Source: CAYREV01 sp964423345
Lineage (GTDB): Bacteria; Bacteroidota; Rhodothermia; Balneolales; Balneolaceae
Length of the DNA stretch: 64,000 bases
Assembly: GCA_964423345.1 (NCBI GenBank)
Contig: CAYREV010000009.1
Coordinates: 20,433-84,432 of the forward strand
Direction of reading: 5' to 3'
Each line of letters begins with the position of its first letter. The first letter of the stretch is position 1. Both the position numbers and the translations under genes were made by a program. The notes beneath the pieces are model-generated. The model saw only the letters and a program-made list of their open reading frames with translations, made no database searches and was not told where the DNA came from. Positions 59,801 to 64,000 of the stretch are shown in pieces.

Positions 59801-60086
59801 CGATGGAATAGGACGACTGGTTGTCAAAAATGGGCTCCCAGGTGGTCCCGGCGTTCTTCGTTTTCCAAACACCGCCCGATCCGACGGCTACATACCAGAG
59901 ATTATCATCTTCCGGATGCATGGCAATGTCGGCTATGCGGCCGGAAGTAAGGGCAGGGCCGATGTTTCTAAGCTCCAACGCATTATAGCTGGCCTCGGAT
60001 ACCACGGAACCGTCCTGTGCGGTCAGTGGCAATGTAGCCGTAAGGAGTATGAGGATCGATAGGAGTGCTGATAATCTGATTTTCAT
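56847..60086 (-). CDS. VPS10/sortilin-like Asp-box beta-propeller exported protein
   Basis: This 1079-residue protein has a signal peptide (LPLTAQ cut) and at least eight Asp-boxes of the type S-T-D-x-G-x-x-W: STDGGKTW, TTDGGENW, STDGGESW, SDNRGESW, SENRGDSW, TEDGGDNW, STDRGRSW and TVDGGEEW. These define two stacked propellers like those in glycosyl-hydrolase-like and VPS10 families. From about residue 770 a linker leads to an Ig-like region (VINKIQGPATKGFHRVNWELR after VRDKNG) and a C-terminal coiled coil at about 945-1040. No sialidase or glycoside hydrolase catalytic residues are evident. It stands alone with its own terminator. Confidence 0.88.
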   Translation of the reverse strand: MKIRLSALLSILILLTATLPLTAQDGSVVSEASYNALELRNIGPALTSGRIADIAMHPEDDNLWYVAVGSGGVWKTKNAGTTWEPIFDNQSSYSIGCITLDPNNPNTVWVGTGENVGGRHVGYGDGIYRSTDGGKTWTNMGLKDSEHISKIVIHPDDSDIIWVAAQGPLWSEGGDRGLYKTTDGGENWEKVLGGDEWTGVTDIVMDPRDPGLLYAATWQRHRTVAAYMGGGPESGIHKSTDGGESWKELDQGLPGQNMGKIGLAISPQKPDIVYAAITLKRRTGGVYKSDNRGESWKKMSSTVAGGTGPHYYQELYASPHHFGTLYLMDVRIEVSNDHGDTFRNLREAAKHSDSHAMAFRADDPDYLLVGSDGGLYESFDLAENWRFINNMPITQFYKVSVDNAKPFYNVYGGTQDNGSQGGPSRTDNDDGIRNADWEKTLFADGHDSATEPGNPNIIYAETQEGGLHRVDRITGDQVFIQPQPRKGEDFERFNWDTPVEVSFHKPTRIYTASQRVWRSENRGDSWTPISGDLTRNEERLALPIMGKQRSWDNPWDVLAMSNYNTITSIGESPLNEDLIYAGTDDGLIHVTEDGGDNWRKIEIGDIKDLPERAFVNDIKASRHDENTVFVAFDDHKNGDFSPYLMKSTDRGRSWSLISEDLPDRHLVWRVVQDHVKQDLLFAATEFGVFFTVDGGEEWIELKGGAPTIAFRDATIQRQHNDLVLASFGRSFFILDDYTPLREVNEENLSREAKLFSTRDAYWYEPNSVVSSMGANYYKADNPPFGAVFTYHLRDSYQSLENQREEREKELEEDEDVPFPGWDELEREIREDEPKIVITVRDKNGNVVNKIQGPATKGFHRVNWELRYPSKDVVSLEKPSGNGFSGDGFMVTPGTYTATLSKVIRGEKTQISEADTFEVVPLQSGAVEGASNEAIVEFRENLERFQQELTQTTNTLRTQLDKVNAMQRALKRAEKEVPKLVQRLNDARLRLLELNEQMNGSEARNEIGEKNPPSPRSRLFTGYRALRTTYGPTPMHREQLAIGVEELDTFKQKLNDFVDNVMPGLESALDEADAPPLEDQ

Positions 60087-60382
60087 AGCGAAATAAGTTG
60101 ATTAGAATGACGGAGCGTAAACAGGACTATAAACAATCTAATACAGTGACGCCACCCGTTTTACGGTTTTTAAAGGTATAGCCACAACAGGCAGTCGGTG
60201 GACGGCATGGGGGCGACACAAAGGGTAAAGTGAGTCTCCCTTCCAGGGGATTCAGGTGACTGGATGTTACCTGCCGGCGCAGGCAGATGATACGGGAGAA
60301 GACAGGGTGAGAAGAAAAAGCAGGAGCTTTCAGACTGTTTTCCCAAGTATGTGTTTTAATTTTCGAATATCTTATGAATCAA

Positions 60383-60724
60383 TCATTCTTTACCGGTGTG
60401 GGTAAAGAGGATGGTTACCAGCAGGATGGTGGCTTCCTTCACCTTGTAGGAAAAAAGCTGCTTTTTCTTTAGGTACAACCAGTCGTCTTCGCCCAGGTCG
60501 CGTGCCTGCCCGTCAACGCTGAATGAAATATCGCCTTTCAGGCACTGAACCGACATCTCTCCCTCAACCATATGCTCCGATATCTCTTTTCCCTTGTGCA
60601 AGGCCATGCGTATGACCTCCATATCATTGGTTTTGACAAGGGCATAGGAGGCGTCTACATCCATATCCCCTTTTAGAGTTTCAAGATTAACGACTTCTCC
60701 GGATTCTATATGTCCCTGGTTCAT
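60383..60724 (-). CDS. Small cupin-like protein
   Basis: The ATG at 60724 gives 113 residues starting MNQGHIESG; a longer reading from 60784 is less likely. The middle part (ALHKGKEISEHMVEGEMSVQ, GDISFSVDGQARDLGEDDWL) has the beta-strand order of a cupin, with only one metal-type histidine, so the site is incomplete. The nearest families are small stress-related cupins. It is alone on the minus strand, downstream of the cation antiporter by about 87 bases in the opposite sense of gene order. In the 296 bases before the Asp-box gene (60087-60382) I see no gene or RNA. Confidence 0.65.
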   Translation of the reverse strand: MNQGHIESGEVVNLETLKGDMDVDASYALVKTNDMEVIRMALHKGKEISEHMVEGEMSVQCLKGDISFSVDGQARDLGEDDWLYLKKKQLFSYKVKEATILLVTILFTHTGKE

Positions 60725-60811
60725 AATATCCTCACCTTTGTTAGTAATCGACGGGTAATTTAACAGAGAAAAGGCGAAGGGCAAAGTTTAAACCCTGCCG
60801 GCAAAAGAGGG

Positions 60812-61759
60812 TTAAATGAGATAACTGCCGGTAAAAAAGATTAAATAAAGCAGCACCAGGACGCCGCCCGCCCAACGGGGAACACTCCTGCGGAGCATGG
60901 TGAGAGAGATGAAAAAGACAGTGATAATACAGAGAGGCAGATGGAAATATAAAACATCTGCAGAAACGGGCAGCGGATGTACCAGGGCAATGACTCCTGC
61001 ATTAAAAAGGAAAAATGCCAGTATGGAACCGGCCACATTGCCGTAGCTGATATCGGGGCGTCCCTTGAGGGCAGCCGGAAGCTCACGGGCAAGCTCTTCA
61101 ATGCTGACCAGCAGGGCCAGTATAGTCATACCGAATACGGTTTGGGTGAGTCCCAACCGGCCTATGATGGTTTCGGATGCCCGAACAAGCATCTCGCTTC
61201 CCCCGATAATTGCCGCGATCGATAACAGCAGCAGGCCAACGGCTTTCCAGGCAGGCATGGGCTGCTCTTTTTCCAGCACTTCGGCCACTTCACCGCCGGG
61301 AGTGATATCGAGCCCCCTGCCGCTTAGCCAGCCCAGGTACCAGAGGGAAAGGAAAAAGCCCGCCAGCAGGTAGATCCCGTCGATTCTTGATATCATTCCG
61401 TCGTAACTGAGCATACCGATAAACAGGACCGCCAATACAGGTACCAGGACCACAGGCGGCGGGGCCTCCTCGAACTTCATGGGAGAGATGAGAGCGGTAA
61501 TGCCAAAGGCAAGAGCCATAGCTACCATGGCGGATCCGAAAATGGTCCCCAGTGCTATACCCGCTGCATTTTCGAAGGTTGCGACACTGCCCAGGGCAAG
61601 GTTCTCCGGATCGAAGCCGATAAAGATCACGCTGACCAGAAATGCCGAGATACCCAGTGCCAGGGAGGAGCCTACCGCACCCTCCACCAGCCTCTCGGAA
61701 AAAAACAGGATAATACCCAGTCCGACGGCAAATAAAACAACTGCGGTAAGAATGCTCAT
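60812..61759 (-). CDS. CaCA-family sodium/calcium-type antiporter
   Basis: This 315-residue polytopic membrane protein has two inverted repeats of five helices. The alpha-1 region is NAAGIALGTIFGSAMVAMAL at about 65-85, and the alpha-2 region is SYGNVAGSILAFFLFNAGV at about 235-255, both with the GN/GS ion-binding style of the CaCA superfamily. Acidic ligands can be seen in the first repeat's NLALGS stretch context. The fit is a YrbG-like calcium/sodium or cation/proton antiporter. The ion cannot be told from the sequence. Confidence 0.88.
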   Translation of the reverse strand: MSILTAVVLFAVGLGIILFFSERLVEGAVGSSLALGISAFLVSVIFIGFDPENLALGSVATFENAAGIALGTIFGSAMVAMALAFGITALISPMKFEEAPPPVVLVPVLAVLFIGMLSYDGMISRIDGIYLLAGFFLSLWYLGWLSGRGLDITPGGEVAEVLEKEQPMPAWKAVGLLLLSIAAIIGGSEMLVRASETIIGRLGLTQTVFGMTILALLVSIEELARELPAALKGRPDISYGNVAGSILAFFLFNAGVIALVHPLPVSADVLYFHLPLCIITVFFISLTMLRRSVPRWAGGVLVLLYLIFFTGSYLI

Positions 61760-61977
61760 GATGACAGGTTCAGGCTATCGGATATCTGATTAATAAAAAA
61801 ACTGCCTCCTGCAGTTTTGGGACAATTATACGTGTCCCTTGACTTACAAGTAAGCGGTACGGGGCAACATTTTCAAAAAATAAAGATGAACCTTTTCTTC
61901 TTTTGTGCGACTATACCGGTGATAGGAACATTTTATCACATCTTATTGATAAGGTTAACCGCCAAACCGACAAAATC

Positions 61978-62358
61978 ATGAAGAAGGAAGATATTGATCG
62001 ACTTATTACCGAAAGCCTCGGCAGAGAGGAGGCTGAATTCTATCGCGAACTGGATCAGCAGGGTATGTTCAGGATGTGGGGAAACCTGTATACCGGCAAG
62101 CTGGGTGGTTGGGCCATCATGGTGACCCTCTTTCAGCTGGTCTTTACCGTTCTCGCATTTTACTGGGGCTATAAGTTTTTTACCGTCGAAGGCATCGAAC
62201 CGATGCTTCAGTATGGAGGAGGCTTGCTTATAGCCGTAGTGTTTACCGGTATGTTAAAGCTGTGGCACTGGATGCAGATGGACAAAAACGACATCCTCCG
62301 CGAAATTAAAAGGCTGGAGTTCCAGGTTGCGGTGATGATGGAAAAAAATCAGGGATAG
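61978..62358 (+). CDS. DUF6768-type two-helix membrane protein
   Basis: The ATG at 61978 gives 126 residues starting MKKEDIDRLITESLGREEAE; the in-frame ATG at 61903 adds a weak leader. After a charged N-terminal helix there are two membrane helices, AIMVTLFQLVFTVLAFYW at about 46-66 and GGLLIAVVFTGMLKLW at about 79-97, then a coiled tail (MQMDKNDILREIKRLEFQVA). The pattern is that of DUF6768, small proteins with no known function. It lies alone between the antiporter and the convergent hydrolase-like gene. Confidence 0.75.
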   Translation: MKKEDIDRLITESLGREEAEFYRELDQQGMFRMWGNLYTGKLGGWAIMVTLFQLVFTVLAFYWGYKFFTVEGIEPMLQYGGGLLIAVVFTGMLKLWHWMQMDKNDILREIKRLEFQVAVMMEKNQG

Positions 62359-62391
62359 GAAGGCTCGTAATTTTCTGTCTAAGGAATCGGT

Positions 62392-63387
62392 TCAGTTGCC
62401 GAACAACATCTCCATGAAGCTGTTCCTCGTACGGGGACCTGCATCGCGGTAGGTTTTAAAATCGGTGTGGCTGTCCGGTTGGGTGGTATCGGCCTTTATG
62501 CCCCATAGAGGCCGTATCGAAGTAGGCAGCATGGCGTATCTTCCATCACCTATCACCTGCGAAAGCTCGGGGTGGGCAACCAGAACCCCATCCGACAACC
62601 GTCTGAAGCGGCGGATGTCACGATACATGACCGTACCTTTGTATCGGCCGTATTCTTTTTGCCAATTAAGCAGAGGCTTTGAGGCGCCTTCAAAAAACAC
62701 GGGGTCGGTAAAGGGGACCAGCCGCAGGCCGTCGGCATACAGGGTATCATCGCTGACATACCGGATACTCCAAAGGATTTCGTTGGCAATAGTGGGCTTA
62801 ACATATACCTTCGACAGTCGGTGTCCCCGGCGGTCTGCCAGCTCCTGTGCCGCGGTGCGGGCCCTCTCATACTGAACCAGCCCAAATAGGAGGTAAAGGG
62901 CAACCCATGCGAGTCCCCCCAGGGCAAAGGCTCGCTTGTTTCGGAACAGTGCCAGCAGCAGCCCGGCAGCCAGGCCAAGCGTGAACAGGGGATCGAATAC
63001 TGAAATGATATTCCAGGCAAACCTCGTGTCGATGAAAGGCCAAAGGAGCTGAACCCCATAGCTTGTCAGGGCGTCGGCCATTCCGGCAGTAGCGGCCCCG
63101 AGCAGGCAAAACAGGTAGCATTGGCCAAAGCTCAACTTTCGGCGGACAACCCACCAGAGCAGTATCGAGGCCAGCAGCGCAACCGCGGGAATAAAGAGGA
63201 GAGAGTGAGTAAACTGGCGGTGATATTCAAGCTGAAGAAGGGGATCGGCGGGACTGTCGATAAGCACATCAAGGTCGGGCAGCATGGCTGCTATACCCCC
63301 CGCAAGGGCTGCATAACGCCTGTTTTCAGTTCCGGCGGCTGCTGAGGTAACAGCAGCACCTGCAAGTCCGTGAGTAATGGGATCCAT
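62392..63387 (-). CDS. DUF457/YdjM-type membrane-bound metal-dependent hydrolase
   Basis: This 331-residue membrane protein starts MDPITHGLAGA, with further family residues in MLPDLDVLIDS and HRQFTHSLLFIP at about residues 55-66, which are the histidine and aspartate ligands of a membrane-bound zinc hydrolase. Five or more membrane helices follow (AVALLASILLWWVV, CLLGAATAGMADAL, DPLFTLGLAAGLLLAL). The C-terminal 130 residues are soluble. The substrate is unknown. A TATATTTG -7 element lies 27 bases before the start on the minus strand (63421-63414). Confidence 0.85.
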   Translation of the reverse strand: MDPITHGLAGAAVTSAAAGTENRRYAALAGGIAAMLPDLDVLIDSPADPLLQLEYHRQFTHSLLFIPAVALLASILLWWVVRRKLSFGQCYLFCLLGAATAGMADALTSYGVQLLWPFIDTRFAWNIISVFDPLFTLGLAAGLLLALFRNKRAFALGGLAWVALYLLFGLVQYERARTAAQELADRRGHRLSKVYVKPTIANEILWSIRYVSDDTLYADGLRLVPFTDPVFFEGASKPLLNWQKEYGRYKGTVMYRDIRRFRRLSDGVLVAHPELSQVIGDGRYAMLPTSIRPLWGIKADTTQPDSHTDFKTYRDAGPRTRNSFMEMLFGN

Positions 63388-63413
63388 CAGTTACATTCGA
63401 TTATTTGTAATGC

Positions 63414-63421
63414 CAAATATA
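63414..63421 (-). promoter_or_regulatory. -7 element of the DUF457 gene promoter
   Basis: On the minus strand TATATTTG, a perfect TAnnTTTG element, 27 bases before the ATG at 63387; no convincing -33 box at the usual distance. Confidence 0.4.
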
Positions 63422-63547
63422 AAAAAGGATGCTCAATCTGCCGAATCAATGGCGCCCGCTGCCGGCATTGGCCGCACCGCGTCCCAACCTATATCAACAG
63501 CGGACGGGGAAATGGATTCCACTCTTCACACACCACTATATTTTCTG

Positions 63548-63555
63548 TATCTTTG
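63548..63555 (+). promoter_or_regulatory. -7 element upstream of the small ORF and leuS
   Basis: TATCTTTG fits TAnnTTTG. The ATG at 63564 comes 8 bases after it, so a message starting here would be leaderless or nearly so. Confidence 0.4.
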
Positions 63556-63563
63556 GCAATTCC

Positions 63564-63662
63564 ATGAAGGCACAGACTGAAAGGGAGTTGGCCGACGATT
63601 CCTTAATCAGGAAAGTGCCTGTCCCGATATTAAAAACCAAACCGATTAACGAACTCAATTGA
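63564..63662 (+). CDS. 32-codon small ORF overlapping leuS (TGATG)
   Basis: ATG at 63564 to TGA at 63660-63662 encodes 32 residues, MKAQTERELADDSLIRKVPV then PILKTKPINELN. The last A of the stop is the first base of the leuS ATG, an arrangement that usually means coupled translation. It contains four leucine codons (TTG, TTA, TTA, CTC), none of them CTG, and sits just after a -7 element. It could be a leader peptide for leuS or a chance open frame. It has no known homologue that I recognise. Confidence 0.35.
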   Translation: MKAQTERELADDSLIRKVPVPILKTKPINELN

Positions 63663-64000
63663 TGCATACCTACGAGCCTGAGCAGATTGAAACCAAGTGG
63701 CAGGAATACTGGCAGGAAAAGAAAACGTTTAAAACGCCGGAAAACCATGACAAGCCCAAGTATTATGTGCTGGATATGTTTCCCTATCCGAGCGGGTCGG
63801 GACTGCACGTGGGCCATCCCGAAGGATATACGGCTACCGATATTGTAGCAAGGTTCAAGAGAATGAACGGCTTCAATGTGTTGCATCCCATTGGCTGGGA
63901 TGCATTCGGGCTTCCTGCAGAACAGTATGCGGTTAAGACGGGGACCCATCCGAGGGAAACCACCCGGGAAAATGTCAATAGGTTCCGCGAGCAGTTGCAG
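63662..64000 (+). CDS. leuS: Leucyl-tRNA synthetase (3' end outside window)
   Basis: The first 113 residues match the N-terminus of a bacterial leucyl-tRNA synthetase: MHTYEPEQIETKWQEYW, DMFPYPSGSGLHVGHPEGYT with the class I HIGH-type motif as HVGH, TDIVARFKRMNGFNVLHPIG, and WDAFGLPAEQYAVKTGTHP. These belong to the Rossmann catalytic core. The gene runs off the right edge, so the editing domain and KMSKS loop are not seen. The start is fixed by the overlap with the small ORF and the usual MHTYEPEQIE opening. Confidence 0.95.
   Translation, partial: MHTYEPEQIETKWQEYWQEKKTFKTPENHDKPKYYVLDMFPYPSGSGLHVGHPEGYTATDIVARFKRMNGFNVLHPIGWDAFGLPAEQYAVKTGTHPRETTRENVNRFREQLQ

Noticed and set aside
60087..60382. 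A possible minus-strand reading of about 60 codons in the gap before the Asp-box gene
   Set aside because: It has no start codon, no recognisable motif, and ends without a link to a neighbour; I see nothing supported in this stretch.
1..64000. tRNA, rRNA, prophage, IS element or integron
   Set aside because: No cloverleaf-like sequence in the gaps between genes, no transposase, integrase, or phage structural protein in any frame, and no long terminal inverted repeats.

Overview
The window is bacterial chromosome with ordinary gene density and no phage, IS element, CRISPR array, rRNA or tRNA that I can find. Several traits point to the Bacteroidota/Rhodothermota/Balneolota side of the tree, most likely a Balneolaceae-like (often halophilic) bacterium. 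Genes mostly lack a Shine-Dalgarno sequence. Several -7 elements read TAnnTTTG. An ssb-gldE pair, an LptE lipoprotein next to a sigma-54 activator, a zinc-free L31, many outer-membrane beta-barrels and SP-II lipoproteins, and a DUF4856-imelysin-HTTM-TonB receptor operon are all present. The genus is inference. Two 100-base N runs (16883-16982 and 25932-26031) are scaffold joins; at each, the sequence left of the Ns ends with the same bases that begin the sequence right of them, and both joins lie inside protein-coding tandem repeats.

Layout. 1-5.2 kb: the 3' part of a MoxR/ChlI-type AAA+ ATPase, ribosomal protein L31, a metallo-beta-lactamase-fold hydrolase, then a minus-strand set of a sigma-54 activator, LptE and a TPR protein. 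5.3-12.1 kb: an ECF sigma factor, a membrane-anchored putative anti-sigma factor ending in a glycogen-binding (CBM48-like) domain, an outer-membrane barrel ending in the same domain, a secreted helical-repeat protein, and three tandem DUF4382 lipoproteins. A shared GTAACC-N15-CGTC motif sits before the sigma gene and before the first two DUF4382 genes, so I read this as one autoregulated envelope regulon. It is the best candidate in the window for an undescribed system.

12.1-26.4 kb: miaB, pyrE, pgpA, pgsA, cinA, a gap-interrupted barrel protein, ftsX, secreted proteins, and a zone of gene decay with three recognisable remnants: a SpoIIAA-like STAS protein, a GYHY-motif secreted protein and a DJ-1/PfpI protein. 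A methyltransferase with 20-residue N-terminal repeats closes this stretch. 26.4-37 kb: katG with a convergent Fur/PerR-type regulator, an acyl-CoA synthetase, a LOG/DUF1499/cysteine desulfurase run, a barrel protein and pgk.

37-50 kb: an S9 peptidase fused to an FGE-like domain, ssb, gldE, murB, a DUF2779 nuclease-like protein, an M48 protease, purB, and a LuxE-LuxC-like acyl-protein synthetase/acyl reductase pair. 50-56.6 kb: a four-gene minus-strand operon (DUF4856, imelysin, HTTM, TonB receptor), probably for metal (iron) uptake, with a 13-bp inverted repeat before its first gene. 56.8-64 kb: a large Asp-box beta-propeller protein, a cupin, a cation/calcium antiporter, a DUF6768 membrane protein, a DUF457-type membrane hydrolase, and the 5' end of leuS preceded by a 32-codon small ORF that overlaps it as TGATG.
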